A DNA stretch of 64,000 nt from Furcasterigmium furcatum (lineage: Eukaryota; Ascomycota; Sordariomycetes; Glomerellales; Plectosphaerellaceae), in assembly GCA_001599815.1 (NCBI GenBank), contig BCIA01000006.1, forward strand, positions 3,350,961 through 3,414,960. Reading direction: 5' to 3'. The notes beneath the pieces were generated by a model that worked only from the letters and a program-made list of their open reading frames with translations, had not been told where the DNA came from and did not search any database. Shown here in pieces: positions 43,344 to 54,576 of the stretch. The position numbers and the translations under genes are program-made. Positions within the stretch are counted from its first letter, which is position 1, and each line of letters opens with the position of its first letter.

Positions 43344-45737
43344 ATGAGACCTCTCCCAAGTCGCATCCGCCCATGTGCGGCGATACCAAGATGCCTGCAC
43401 GGCTACAAGCCACAGAGCCCCCGGCTGAGACCTGGAGTGACGATCCTCAAGCAATCCCGTTCTGATCTCTTCACGGCCTCCAAGGATCCCAATAGCCGCA
43501 AGCGCAAGCGGATATCCTCTATCCCGCTCGCGATCCTTACAGGCAGCTTGTTCATCTGGTGGCTCTACCCCACGGAAGAATTCAAGAGCCTTTCTGGGGC
43601 GACGCGCCGAGACCACGACCAGTCGCGAGGGGTCCGCGAGGCGAAGAAGGACGAAGGGCAGAAACCCAAGGCCGAGTCGTCAGCATGGCTCAACTTCTCT
43701 TCGAGCTTCGAGTCCCTCTCCAAGGCTGCGGACATCGAGTGGGCCGGCCTCTCGGACAAGATCGTCGGCTTCATCCTGCCGGACTGGTCGAAGCTCATTC
43801 CCGGATATGTCCGCAAGCTGCAGAGGGAGATGTCCATGGCCCCCGGGTCTCTGGCCGATGAGATTTGGCAGGAGGCCCATGACCCCTTCACCAACCCGGA
43901 AATCCGCTACTCTGCATATGTTCGCGTGTCGAACGACCTCTGCACGGAGGAGAAGGAGTTCCTGTCCCGCCGGAAGATGGTGACCAAGGTTGCCTTGTCG
44001 CGCTATCTCGACATCGACGAGAAGGACATCCACCCGGATGATGTCCCGGTGATTGCCCTGTGTGGCTCTGGTGGAGGCTTGAGGGCGCTCATCGCAGGCA
44101 CCGGGTCTCTCCTCTCGGCTGACGAGGATGGCCTCTTCGACTGTGTCACCTACACCTCCGGCGTCTCCGGGTCTTGCTGGCTACAAGCTATCTACTTCTC
44201 CGCCGTCGGCAGCCGCAGCTTCCCTCGGATCTTGGAACACCTCAAGTCTCGCGCATCCATCCACATCGCGTACCCTCCCGTCGCCTTCCAGTCTCTGCTC
44301 TCCGCCCCGACCAGCAAGTATCTCTTGAGCGGACTCGTCGAGAAGCTTCGAGGCGACCCCAAGGCCGACTTTGGCTTGGTTGACGTGTACGGTCTTCTCC
44401 TGGCCGCTCGATACCTGGTCCCCCGTGGCGAGCTCGGCGTTGACGAGCGCGACTTCAAGCTCAGCAACCAGCGCGACTACATCAAGTACGGCCAGAACCC
44501 GATGCCGATCTATACCGCTGTCCGCCATGAGATTCCCGGTTTGGACGACGACTCCATCCCCGACGAGACAGCCAAAGCCCAGGCGAAGAAGGAAGCCTGG
44601 TTCCAGTGGTTCGAAATCACGCCGTACGAGTTCTTCTGCGAGGAATTCTCCGCCGGAATCCCGACCTGGGCCCTTGGCCGCCGCTTCAACAACGGCGTCG
44701 ATGTCGCTGTAGACGGCGACTTTCACATGCCCGAGCTCCGCATGCCGTTTCTCATGGGCGTCTTCGGCTCTGCCTTCTGCGCGACGCTGAGCCACTACTA
44801 CGCCGAGATCAGGCCCCTCGTCCAGTCCGTCACCGGGTTTGCGTCGCTGGACCAAGTCATCTCCGGCCGCTATAACGAGGACTTGAGCAAGGTGCACCCG
44901 ATCGACCCCGGCACGGTGGCCAACTTCGTGCACGGCATGCACGGCAAGCTCCCTGAGACGGCGCCCAAGAGCATCTACGACGAGGAGTATATCCAGCTCA
45001 TGGATGCCGGGATGAGCAACAACCTCCCCATCTACCCCCTTCTGCGGCCAGGGCGAGGCGTGGAGATCCTCATCGCCTTCGACCATTCCGCCGACACCAA
45101 GGCCGACAACTGGCTTGCGGTAGCAGACGGCTACGCCCGCCAGCGCGGCATCAAGGGATGGCCCGTCGGCGTCGGGTGGCCTCCAGAGGGCGAGTCGCCG
45201 AAGCAGCTCGAGAAGGAACTGGAGCAGGCCGAGGCCGATACCATCAAAGAATCAGAGTCCAAGCTGGAAGCAGCGAAAAAGGAAGGGGAGCATGCCGGAG
45301 GCAACGGTGACCTGGGATTTTGCACGGTCTGGGTCGGGACTACCCAGGAACGCACCTCGTCGCCACCTCCACCGTCAAACCGCCTCACGGAGTCCACAAA
45401 CTGGAGGCTCATGGAGCCCGATGCCGGCATCGCCATCGTCTACATGCCCCTGCTGCCGAACCCGGAAAAGGCGCCCGGCCTCGACCCCGCCACGACTGAT
45501 TTCCTGAGCACGTGGAACTTCGTGTACACCCCCGAACAGGTCGACGAGACCGTTGCTCTGGCCCGGGCCAACTACGACGAGGGCAGCCGGCAGGTCCGCG
45601 AGACGGTGAGGGCGGTCTACCTGCGCAAGAAGAAGCTGCGCGAGGAGCGCGAGGAGGCGGCCAGGAAGGACCGGTACAGGTCGCGGGTGAGGGGTGGCAG
45701 GGCCACGCGGCTCGGCGAGGGAGACCAGTTCAGCTGA
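43344..45737 (+). CDS. cPLA2-like (lyso)phospholipase with mitochondrial presequence
   Basis: Intronless 797-residue protein of the cytosolic phospholipase A2 / lysophospholipase catalytic family (group IV type), predicted to release fatty acids from phospholipids. Oxyanion glycine loop CGSGGGLRALIAG is followed by nucleophile Ser275 in TSGVSGSCW and catalytic Asp554 in LMDAGMSNNLPIYPLL, giving a complete Ser-Asp dyad. The first ~50 residues are rich in Arg/Lys/Ser and lack acids, a mitochondrial presequence pattern, and are followed by a single hydrophobic segment (SIPLAILTGSLFIWWLY) at about 58-75. An acidic/Lys coiled coil precedes a C-terminal lobe. Similar fungal enzymes have been reported in mitochondria, so an intermembrane-space or inner-membrane site is inferred. 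Confidence 0.92.
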   Translation: MRPLPSRIRPCAAIPRCLHGYKPQSPRLRPGVTILKQSRSDLFTASKDPNSRKRKRISSIPLAILTGSLFIWWLYPTEEFKSLSGATRRDHDQSRGVREAKKDEGQKPKAESSAWLNFSSSFESLSKAADIEWAGLSDKIVGFILPDWSKLIPGYVRKLQREMSMAPGSLADEIWQEAHDPFTNPEIRYSAYVRVSNDLCTEEKEFLSRRKMVTKVALSRYLDIDEKDIHPDDVPVIALCGSGGGLRALIAGTGSLLSADEDGLFDCVTYTSGVSGSCWLQAIYFSAVGSRSFPRILEHLKSRASIHIAYPPVAFQSLLSAPTSKYLLSGLVEKLRGDPKADFGLVDVYGLLLAARYLVPRGELGVDERDFKLSNQRDYIKYGQNPMPIYTAVRHEIPGLDDDSIPDETAKAQAKKEAWFQWFEITPYEFFCEEFSAGIPTWALGRRFNNGVDVAVDGDFHMPELRMPFLMGVFGSAFCATLSHYYAEIRPLVQSVTGFASLDQVISGRYNEDLSKVHPIDPGTVANFVHGMHGKLPETAPKSIYDEEYIQLMDAGMSNNLPIYPLLRPGRGVEILIAFDHSADTKADNWLAVADGYARQRGIKGWPVGVGWPPEGESPKQLEKELEQAEADTIKESESKLEAAKKEGEHAGGNGDLGFCTVWVGTTQERTSSPPPPSNRLTESTNWRLMEPDAGIAIVYMPLLPNPEKAPGLDPATTDFLSTWNFVYTPEQVDETVALARANYDEGSRQVRETVRAVYLRKKKLREEREEAARKDRYRSRVRGGRATRLGEGDQFS

Positions 45738-46073
45738 TCGTATGGCGATGTACAACTTTTGTGCAGTAATAATCTGATTTGTTTCAAGGTGCGCTTTGGG
45801 TAGACTGGCGAGCGGGCGGGAGATACCCCCGGGTTGCGAGACGATATAGATACATGGACATAGCAAAATGAGTTTTCTGTTCTCTTCTGTTCCAGATGTT
45901 ATACAGATCTATACACCTACGTACACCGCCCCCTGTCCGTCGCGGTGCTGCCACCCGGCGTTGAATAAGTCATTTTGACAAAATGTACACTGCCCACCCA
46001 AAGGGGCAAAGAGGATGCAGATGCTCCTATCGCACACCGCCCACGGGCTTCCCTTTTCTGGTTTTCGTTTTGC
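45738..46073. other. Intergenic between convergent cPLA2-like and MRPL3 genes
   Basis: A 336-bp interval carrying both 3' flanks. No gene or hairpin of note was recognised. Confidence 0.5.
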
Positions 46074-47309
46074 TCAGACAATCTCCCCAATGTCGATGTG
46101 CACCGGCTGCCACGGCTTCGCGTCCTCCCGCAGCATGTCGCTGGGCACCCTGGCCTTCTGTCCGGGGCTGTAGAGGTACCAGGCCTTGAGGGCGTTCATG
46201 CTGGCCTTGAGGCGGGCGAAGTCGAGGCTGGCGCCGGAGCCCTCGCCGAGCATGTCGTTGCCGCTGTAGATGCCGACGACGTAGACGGGGGTCCTGCTGT
46301 GGCGGCCGGTCTCGCTGAGGAGGCGGGCGACGGGGGCCTCGAAGCCCTCGCGGGCGCAGAGCATGGCGAGCTCGCGGGTGGGGAGCTTGAAGCTGAAGAG
46401 CTTCTCGAGGTCGACGCGGCGGGCGATGACGTGGGCGTCGATGAAGGAGCGGGCGGACTCGCGGCCGCAGTGGACGTAGAGGGCGCCGACGAGGGCGCGG
46501 ACGAGGCCGGCGTGGGCGTCGCGGCGGAGGCGGACGCGTTCGGCGGCCGCGATGTCGTCGTCGGGGGTCTGGTCTTTGGGGTTGCGTTCGGGGGCGTGGA
46601 CGGTGTCGCCGAACTCGTCGTCGAGGACGGTACGGGAGGAGACGCCGCGGCGCCACTTGAACTTGTCAATCTTGGCGCTCTCGCGGCGGACGTAGCCCCA
46701 GCGGGTGTGGACGACGCCGGCGTTGGGGTCCATCGAGAACTGCAGCAGGCCAGGGTCGACCTCCTCGCCAGGAGCGGCGGCCTGGTCAACACCCCATGAC
46801 TTGGCAATGCTCGTCAGAGCCTCGGGGCCAGAGTAGGCGCGCATGGCCTCGAAGAGGATGGTCATGGGCAGGCGAGGGTAGGAGACGACGAGGCGCTCTG
46901 AAGTATGGTAGGAGATGAGAGAGGAGCCAACCAGAGCGAGGTTGGCATTGTTGAAGTGAGGGTTGGAGTCGGCGGAAGGGTCGACGAGACATCTTGCGAG
47001 GGTCTCGAGGGGGAGCTTCTCGGGGAGGGCCAGTCGTGCGTGGAGGGCGGCGAGCTTCGGGGAGGAGCGAGCTCGTTCGGGCAGAGGAGAAGGGTATGGC
47101 ACCCTCGGCTGAGCTTCGGTGGGGATCTCACTGCTGAGGTCCACGGCCGCAGTAGACTGTGACCGTACGCTCTGGCGCAGGTATGGTGTTGTCGTTGCCG
47201 GTGCCCGAAAGGAGGCCGAGATGGGCGCTGTGCAGGAGGGAGTGGCGGACGACCTGGTCGGGGCAGAGAGCAGCTGCCCCGTGCATCTTGATATCCTTAA
47301 CCGCTTCAT
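46074..47309 (-). CDS. MRPL3: Mitochondrial large-subunit ribosomal protein mL44 (RNase III fold)
   Basis: Component of the mitochondrial large ribosomal subunit that keeps an RNase III-like fold without catalysis. Single exon of 411 residues. The N-terminus (MKRLRISRCTGQLLSAPTRSS...) is basic and Ser/Thr/Pro-rich, a mitochondrial targeting pattern. The conserved core runs from LPLETLARCLVDPSADSNPHFNN through NLALVGSSLISYHTSERLVVSYPRLP. It continues in the double-stranded RNA-binding-like tail (SRTPVYVVGIYSGNDMLGEGSGASLDFARLKASMNALKAWYL). The catalytic acids of true RNase III are not evident in this segment. The open frame reaches 47501 but the first ATG is 47309. Confidence 0.92.
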   Translation of the reverse strand: MKRLRISRCTGQLLSAPTRSSATPSCTAPISASFRAPATTTPYLRQSVRSQSTAAVDLSSEIPTEAQPRVPYPSPLPERARSSPKLAALHARLALPEKLPLETLARCLVDPSADSNPHFNNANLALVGSSLISYHTSERLVVSYPRLPMTILFEAMRAYSGPEALTSIAKSWGVDQAAAPGEEVDPGLLQFSMDPNAGVVHTRWGYVRRESAKIDKFKWRRGVSSRTVLDDEFGDTVHAPERNPKDQTPDDDIAAAERVRLRRDAHAGLVRALVGALYVHCGRESARSFIDAHVIARRVDLEKLFSFKLPTRELAMLCAREGFEAPVARLLSETGRHSRTPVYVVGIYSGNDMLGEGSGASLDFARLKASMNALKAWYLYSPGQKARVPSDMLREDAKPWQPVHIDIGEIV

Positions 47310-47613
47310 CTGAAATATGGTGTTAATTAGGCAGGATTGGTGTCGAGCGGGCCAGAGGGAAGGGCGTGTCGAGTCGCAATGCCGGCTGCGCGGTTCGTGT
47401 CTGGTCGTTCCATCACGAAAAAGTTTCCCGAGTCTCGAAGAGTCGTGTGAGGTGTCCCAAGTGGTCAATGCGCAAATAGTGCCCCACACCCTCTGGTCCA
47501 ATAGTGCACGAGTAATCCACCGTTGGCCTAACAGCTGCTGCCGGCTGGGCTCTTGTTCACACTTGGGGGAAATGAGGCATCATGGATGAAGCTTTCGATT
47601 CTCTTCATGCTCA

Positions 47614-50600
47614 CTATTTCCCACTGAGATCTCCAAACACCATGGCCACCCGGCTGTCGATAGCACCCTGGTGCTTCCCCTTTTGCTCCATTTCCATGAG
47701 TCTCCCGGCCTCTACAGCCTTCGCAGCTGGGCTCTTCTGAATCGCCCTGGCACTCTTGTACACCCCTTGCGCTGGATAAGCCAGCAATCCGAACATGGCT
47801 TCGCAATGGCAGGTCAGCAATGCCGAAACTGCGCAAATGGTTCACACGAGACTTACCGCTTCCTGGTTTCGTAATGAGCCCAGCCGACCCCTGGCCCACG
47901 CCCTTGAGGAACCCAAGCGTGCCGCCCTCCTTAGCCCCGTCCATTGGTTTCGTGACGAGGCCGGTAATGCCGTCATAGAATCCAAAGCCGAAGTTCTGGT
48001 TTCACGGAGTCAGAGGATCTAATAGAGATAGCAGGAGATGCAGGGTCGAACCTTGGCTGCCACCGTGCCACCGCTCTTCCAGTCTGTCACCTTGCCATGG
48101 TCTCTCACTTCTTCGCCGAGCAGCTTGGGCGTGTTTCTCAACCCCTCCGCCAGAGCCAGGGGCACGTCGACGAGCGCGCCTTTGGTTACTGCCGTGGCCA
48201 TTCCCGCCATGCCACGCCCTACAGCTCCGGCTGCTGCGACTCCGGCTGAGGCGTTCGAGTCTCCGTTTCTGACCCGCTTGACCTCCTTGAACGGGTCGAT
48301 GAACGTGCCACCCAGCGCCGAAGTGAAGTCTGTGATGGTGCCGAGTGTAGATGAAGCACCTGCTGTCAGCGGATCCCATCGCTTGTTCTCGATATGATAG
48401 TCCTTGGAGCGAAGCCTGGAACAAGTCAGTGGCGAAACCAGCAGACACATCATGAGAGCACGTACGGTTCGACGTCCGATACCTTGAGCCTCTTCGACTG
48501 AATCAAAGCCTGGAGAGCCTCATCCGAGAGCCTGATGGCAGGTTGCTTGGCCTTCTTGGACTTTGTTTGGTACGTCCATCTTGCCGCAAACTCCGGGAGA
48601 ACATCGCAGGAGAGGTCAGCGATCGGGAGATGACGGTGAAGGGACGCGACGGCCGTCTGAACTCCGTTTTCCTGTCGCATCTGCTCCGCGATTCTCTGTG
48701 CTGCTGCCTTGGCCGAAGGGCTCAGGCAAAAGTCAATAGATTCCACCAGCCGTGCCGTTGACAGCTGCGCATAGGGCAGAGGTTTGGGTCCGGCTCCGTT
48801 GGATGCCACCACGTTGGCCCAGAAGGGCTGACTGTCGATTCTGCTCAGCACATTTCAAAGCCATCAACAGCAGGGAGACTTACTCTCCAAAGAACGGCAC
48901 GATTGTGGTCGGTCGCCCGTTAATCAGGCCGCACGCTGTCGTGCCTGCGCCGCCGTGATGGACAACGGCGGCAACTCGTTTGAAGAGCCATTCTAGGCCG
49001 AATGTCAGCTCGCGCCCAAACTTAAGGAGAAGTCTCGAGCTTTACCATGAGGAGAGTCTCCCAAATAGAAGACGTCGTTCGTGCTGGGCTCAGAACCCCC
49101 CAATTTGCTCCAACCTCGGGACACGATGACCCTGACACCGAGCTGCCGACAGGCCTCCTTGATGACTTGGGTGACCTGGGCGGGATCTTCAATCACAATG
49201 CTGCCGAACCCGATGTATACCGGCTCAGGTCCGTTCTCCAGGAACTGCTGTAGATCCGGGGGCGGGGTGTATGATGGCTCGTCGCGCATGAAGAAGCCGC
49301 AGATGTCTTTGTTGGATTCGTTCAGCGCCAAACCTGTCAGCAAAGGAATTGGAATGCGTACCGATAGCCTCGCCCCAATCAGCCGGCTTTGGGACCAACG
49401 CCGGCGACCAGCAGTATGTGTGAGGGATCTTCATGATACTGACAATGTCGGGACCAACAGCGGCGGCCAAGGCATCGAGCTTCAGGTCCCTGACTCTCCA
49501 CTGATTGATCACGTCTCCGAGGCTACCAGAGTCAGGTTTATACGGTCACAGGGGCTGCTCCCAGGATATACACTCACCCTTGCCATGTCATCAAGTCAAC
49601 AACGCCGTAACTCAGATAGTTGGACGTCTTGGGGTTCATATTCCTCGTGTTGACGTTCGCCAGGGGGTGCGGGAAAGCCCGAGTGGCTGACCAAGGCATG
49701 GTGAACATCATGTGCAGAGGCACACCCAATGCCTCGGCGCAGTGAACGTGGGCGAAGCTCGGGGGGTTGGCGATGATGACATCCGCTACGAAGGGGCGCA
49801 GTGAGAGGAGATCCTGCTCGACGCAGGATTTCCAGCACCCCCTGAGCATCTCGTAGACCATCTTTCGCTTGCGACCAATGTCACCACCCCGAAGGCTTTC
49901 CATGGAGGGGATGAGACCGGGATTCTTCACCATGTACTACATGCGAAGACTAGGTTGAGCGTTGAACATACGGGCGGAGGGGGGAACGCGAGCTTACAGC
50001 CATCAGGTCCTCAGGATCGCCACCGATTGGGTAGAACTCGAGACCAGATTTCCGGACAAAGTCTGCAAAGTTATCGTGGGTTGCAAGCCGGACTCGGTGG
50101 CCATATCTCCGCAGGGCTGTGCCCAGCGCGATGAAGGGTTGCACATCGCCTGACATGTAAGCCAAAGCATCGTAGCTGGGTGGGTAGCATCGGACATACC
50201 TCGACTTCCGACGACTTGAATACATATGTTCAGCGCCGGGCAGTTCCTTTGATCGGTCCCAATGCTCGCGGCGTCAGATGTTGGTCCTGGGGAGGGGTAT
50301 GCTGGCAGTAGCTGTTCGAGCTCCTCAGGTCGCGAGGATGCAAAGTCGATGTCAATGCCGCCCTGTTCTGTTGTAGCATGAGGTCAGCATAACCTCTCAA
50401 TGGTAAACACCGCCTAGATCAGATGCCCTTACGATTGACAGCAGCGGAACTAGCTAGCACAGAACCGGACGAGTGCAGCTCGTATGGAGGGGGTTGGTCC
50501 CAGTCGACCTGCGGGTTCTCATCACCATCGCGGGATTCGACCTGTGCATGCTTCTTGTCCATTGCTGCGTCTTGTATGTCCGGCAGCGTTACCGGAGAGT

Positions 50601-50640
50601 GCAGAAATGTCGGGGTAATTGAGAAGATGGCAATGGGCAT
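47614..50640 (-). CDS. UDP-glycosyltransferase, sterol 3-beta-glucosyltransferase type
   Basis: Retaining-fold glycosyltransferase of the GT1/GT28 type, related to fungal sterol glucosyltransferases. Eleven exons (50640-50433, 50367-50200, 50149-49998, 49936-49578, 49522-49362, 49306-49046, 48992-48884, 48840-48466, 48415-48052, 47995-47857, 47798-47614) give 826 residues. The N-terminal acceptor domain opens with VVGSRGDVQPFIALGTALRRYGHRVR. The nucleotide-sugar motif is VVHHGGAGTTACGLINGRPTTIVPFFGEIDSQPFWA at about 446-480. The C-terminal ~250 residues carry Gly-rich repeats found in this fungal subfamily. A 55-nt intron (49361-49307) is required to join DWGEAI to DICGFFM; its branch is GCTGA. 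The start at 50562 (MDKKHAQVE) has a better context and would give 800 residues. Confidence 0.88.
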
Positions 50641-51012
50641 TTGAATGCCGTTTTAAACGGCAATAGGCATCAACTTAAGCTCTGCTGTGTCGACTAACAC
50701 GCGTGCGTAAGACATGAGGCGTCTGCTTGGCTCTGACTCGGGTTCAGCTCGTACCAAGCTTCGGGTTCGTACATTTTACGATGGTCGGTCGCACTCTGGC
50801 AATCCCGTACTGTGAAACGCCCGCAACTCCAGAATATTCGAATAAATTAGTAACAACTCCATCGTTGTATCAATGCCGGTGGGAGCTTGTGGTGGCACGC
50901 TGCATGGCATTCCGAGATCGCATGGAGGGATCCCTCGTCAGCCCGGTTATCGACGGCCCCGATTCCAGAACTGACAAGGCGGAAACTCAGGTTCCAACCA
51001 TCGCTGTTGTCA
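50641..51012. other. UGT upstream region and F-box gene 3' flank
   Basis: A 372-bp interval. An in-frame stop lies 12 nt before the first UGT ATG. No factor site or repeat was recognised. Confidence 0.45.
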
Positions 51013-52673
51013 CTATAATCCTCTGAAGTTCGGCGTTCTACCTTTGGGACGCAAGCTGATGAAGGGGTTCTGCTCGAGCGGAACACGATCGACGAGGTGC
51101 AAGTCAAGCCCCTTCTTAACATCCAGCAGGTGCAGTGCCTGGTTCACCACATCAATCGACGGCATGCCGACTGGATCATCCCCTGAACCTTCCCTCTGCC
51201 GAATGACATTGCGATAACGACCACCCTGCGTGATCGTCGAGTCAAAGTGTACCTTCATGCCCGGCGCATCCGGTCCCATGACGGACGTGTGGTCGCGTAC
51301 TGCATCGAGCAGGAAGATCCAGCTGCCTGGAGCATATACAAGATCCCGATTGAAAAACCTGACGAGAAAAACGTAGAGCTGCCGCAGTCGTGGCATTTGT
51401 GGTAACCAGCGCGCCAACAGGGCGGGATCGAGGTCCCCCTCCACGTACTCCAGAAACTCGAGAGCAGCCATGCTGACCGGCTCGCGTCTTGGCCAGAGTA
51501 AGTCGCAGTTGGCGTGGAGGACCAAATGGCGCAAAGAGCCACGGCATTTGGCGAGTAGGCTATCCACGGCCTCCCCGGCGTGTCTCCCCTGGACGCATGG
51601 ATATGTCACCTTCCACCCGAGCACCGTCCCGAGGAATTCTTGCTCGCCGTCAGGTAAGCTGGGTGCGAAGGGTCTGAACTTCAGCGTCTCGACCCGGCTC
51701 AGGTTCAGTCTATCCCACCCCGGGAGCCTTTCCCAATCGAATGCCCCCTCCGTCGAATGCCTAATGCTGAGCTTCCGCATCGCGACGCCCGAATCGGCAA
51801 GGCAGGCAACCCCGGTGGCAAAGACCGAGTCCCCTGCCACGCCAGCTCCGTGATGGCAGAGGATGTCAAATATATCATCTTCGTGTGAATGGGGGCTCAG
51901 CCGACACGCAGGCATGGTCTCTAGTGAAGTCTCGGCGGCATGACGGCTCCAATCGTACTTGCAGCCTTTGATGACGAAGCAGACTTTGTACAGACGATCG
52001 CCCACCGATTTCAGCAGCTTGACCCAGGCCTGCCGGAGAGGTCCAGCGGTATCCTCGAGCAGTGCCCTTGAGGCCTCTGCCATCCGCAGGTACCACTCGA
52101 AACCTTGCTGAAGCTGCGAATCGGAAAAAATCGGCTGGTCGTCGAGGAGCTCCCTCACATACTGTTCCTGGTTACTCACGGTCTCCAGTGACCCGGTCAT
52201 CCGCAATCGGATTTTTTCAGCCTCCCCAGGCTCTACTGAGACTTCCCGCGAATGTTTTTTCAGGGCACTGAGCGTGGTGAAGTGGCTCCAGGCCTTGAAA
52301 GACATGGCCCAAGACGGGGGAGAAACGAAGACGACTGTTCGCACGGCCTCGACGACGCGGGGCGATGCGGCACCTTGAAGCAACGCCAGGCCGGTCTTCG
52401 TTGGAATCAACTCGACACGGCGAAAGAGGACCTCGTTGAGGGACCGGAGGTCAGCGAAGCGACGGTGCGTGAGTCGGAAAATCTTCAGGTCTGGGAATAT
52501 AGACCTGATGCGAGTTACTTTCAGCGAGCCCCCGTTTCACGGATTGGCAGAGGGCCTGACTTTGTATCCCAGCCGCCATCCATAAATTCCAGGCAGTAGA
52601 AATCAACAATCATCGACAGGATTTCATTGGGAAGTTGGTGAAAGGGTGAGCGCTTGTCTGCCGGGGCTTCCAT
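51013..52673 (-). CDS. F-box domain protein of unknown target
   Basis: Exons 52673-52561 and 52504-51013 (56-nt intron with GTCAGG donor and CGCTGA branch) give 534 residues. An N-terminal F-box-like motif (FHQLPNEILSMIVDFYC) is followed across the splice by SIFPDLKIFRLTHRRFADLRSLNEVLFRRVELI, the standard arrangement in fungal F-box proteins that recruit substrates to SCF ubiquitin ligases. The rest is Leu-rich with several imperfect leucine-rich segments (LRHLVLHANCDLLW, LRQLYVFLVRFF) and no named domain. An alternative donor a few codons later meets a stop, so the join used is the only in-frame one found. Confidence 0.82.
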
Positions 52674-53002
52674 GGTGTTTCACGTTGTGGTCAAAATCCT
52701 TCGGTTTCTTGGGATGGGCGTGGCAATGCGCAGGGGCAGTAAATTGGTATGGAACGGTGCTTGATGCTTGTGATGGAAGAGAATCAGTGGACAGAGATGT
52801 TCATGAGGGGGAGGATCATACCGAGGATGTACTGTCACGTGATCTGCGATTTTTGGCGGAGGATCTGTTCTTGCGGGCCCGCTTTCGAGTCTGGATTCCG
52901 ATCCATCATCCCGACCCAGACGAAGGACGCAACTCGACCAGCGACGGCATCAATTGACACCCACCAAACCCTCGATACCCCCTCGCTGAGAATACATTCA
53001 AG
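52674..53002. other. Divergent promoter, F-box gene / complex I subunit
   Basis: A 329-bp interval upstream of both genes. No recognisable element beyond a Pro/Thr-coding open stretch. Confidence 0.4.
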
Positions 53003-53472
53003 ATGGTACGTGTGACCTCCTCCCACTCCAGTCGCATTGCTAACGTCGAGGCAGGGTGGCGGTCCCAAGGTTCCGTAAGTCTCGCATCGAATGACCCCCG
53101 ACCGACCGAACAACCGACAGCGTCGCGCCGAATAATGCCTTTCCTAACGCCGCCCTCGAACAGCTACCCCAAGCACGTCTGGTCGCCGGCCGGCGGCTGG
53201 TACTGCCAGCCTGCAAACTGGAGGCAGAACACCGCCGTCATGGGCCTCGTCATGCTCGGCCTCGTCGCTGCCACCTGGAAGCTGAGCTCCGAGAGGGAGC
53301 ACCGCTACGTCATGCCCAGGGAGGGCTCGTTCTTCCCCAGCCGATAGTACGCCCAATATTCCCGCACGACAGCGCTCCTGTTCCGGGAACTGATACTGAC
53401 GTGCATTTCAGCTGGTCAAGGCAAATCATCGAGTACGAGAAGGAGCAGGCCGCCAAGAAGGCCGCGGCGTGA
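53003..53472 (+). CDS. Small single-pass probable complex I accessory subunit
   Basis: Four exons (53003-53005, 53055-53074, 53164-53346, 53412-53472) join in frame to 88 residues. The first coding exon is just the ATG and the second is 20 nt. The protein reads MGGGPKVPYPKHVWSPAGGW, then PANWRQNTAVMGLVMLGLVAATWKL as one TM segment and EREHRYVMPREGSFFPSRYWSRQIIEYEKEQ. This pattern (WSPAGGWY, PANW, a TM helix and EREHR) is found in small fungal subunits of mitochondrial NADH:ubiquinone oxidoreductase. I do not name the exact subunit. Unspliced, the frame from 53003 translates to unrelated sequence before SYPKHVWS, which supports the spliced model. Confidence 0.78.
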
Positions 53473-54576
53473 GGGAGTTGGGTTCTGTCCCGCGGTGCCG
53501 AGGAGATGAGGTGGAGAGACGCGTCGGATATGTACATATAGAGGTGCTCGGCGAACAAGAACATTCGACTTGATTCCGGATTTGCGAGACTGCGGCGCTC
53601 TTCGATGTGACTCAACCGACCGCCGCCTGCGTGCCCTGCAGCCGGCGGGCGCACGTTCGAAATAACCACCCCGGCATTGTGGGAGGGTTTCTCCGGAGGG
53701 AGGGCTCGAATCCCGATGAGGCCGTCCAGTGAACGATGTTCGATGCCAGGACACGAGAAGACTGGCCATGAGGGAGGCAGCCCCACGACCTCATCGACGG
53801 AAATGATAAGGGGCTCATCTTCTGATAAGTGCATACCAGCAAGGGCCTGACCTGCATCTGGCCAGACATAGTGCAGGAGATCGTGTTGTCGGGAGGCCGC
53901 ACGTCGATGCCCAAGGACGATGTTCAAGGGTTGTGATCCTGGGCGTCGACTCAGAGCAGGACGGATCTGGATATAAGCAGCGCGCTGAACGACGATATGG
54001 GCCTTATGACGGAGGCACTGCTTCAGCTTGGGGCCGGAGGCCTGGAGAACCATGTCAGTGCGACGCGGCGCTTATTATCACCACGACCGTCGGCGCTTCT
54101 CTTAAGCGCGCTATCTTGGCAGTTTACCGCCCCCAAGATCCCCAGTAATCCTCGCCAAAGTCTGCCCTGTGAGCCCTTCAAAACCCCGGCCGCGTCGGGA
54201 AGACCCTCGGTGTCCAAGTCCAGCCCTACGGCACCGCAACCTATCGGCCCTCTGCCATCTGGTCGTAGGGGGTCGAACATCCGGGGCATGCCATGTCGTG
54301 CTAAGCCCTACGGCACGTCGCTTGGGGCTGTGGCCCCCAAAACAACTTGTCCTTCACAAGTACCATGGGTACCCCATCGTGACAGGGGTGACATGTCTTC
54401 TGCCGTGTCCCGGATGCCTCCAGGAAGACTTGTCGTTGCTTCATCACGACTTAAATACTCCAAGGTTCAGTCAGGATCATCATGTCGATATCACATCAGC
54501 GCGAAGTGGCAGTTCACCAAGCACCAGACGACTCAGTTCAACCGCATCGGCTACCTCCGAACAACCGACCGTCGCC
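53473..54576. other. Intergenic, upstream of the Zn2Cys6 gene
   Basis: About 1.1 kb between two + strand genes. Long open frames on the minus strand (53310-54053) look like shadows and lack family character. No repeat or RNA gene was recognised. Confidence 0.5.

Noticed and set aside
49307..49361. Frameshift or pseudogene in the UGT
   Set aside because: Explained by a 55-nt intron that restores DWGEAIDICGFFM and keeps the total length a multiple of three.
53690..53720. tRNA B-box-like GGGCTCGAATCCC
   Set aside because: Lacks the TTC of the T-loop, and no A-box or clover-leaf pairing was found at the right distance.
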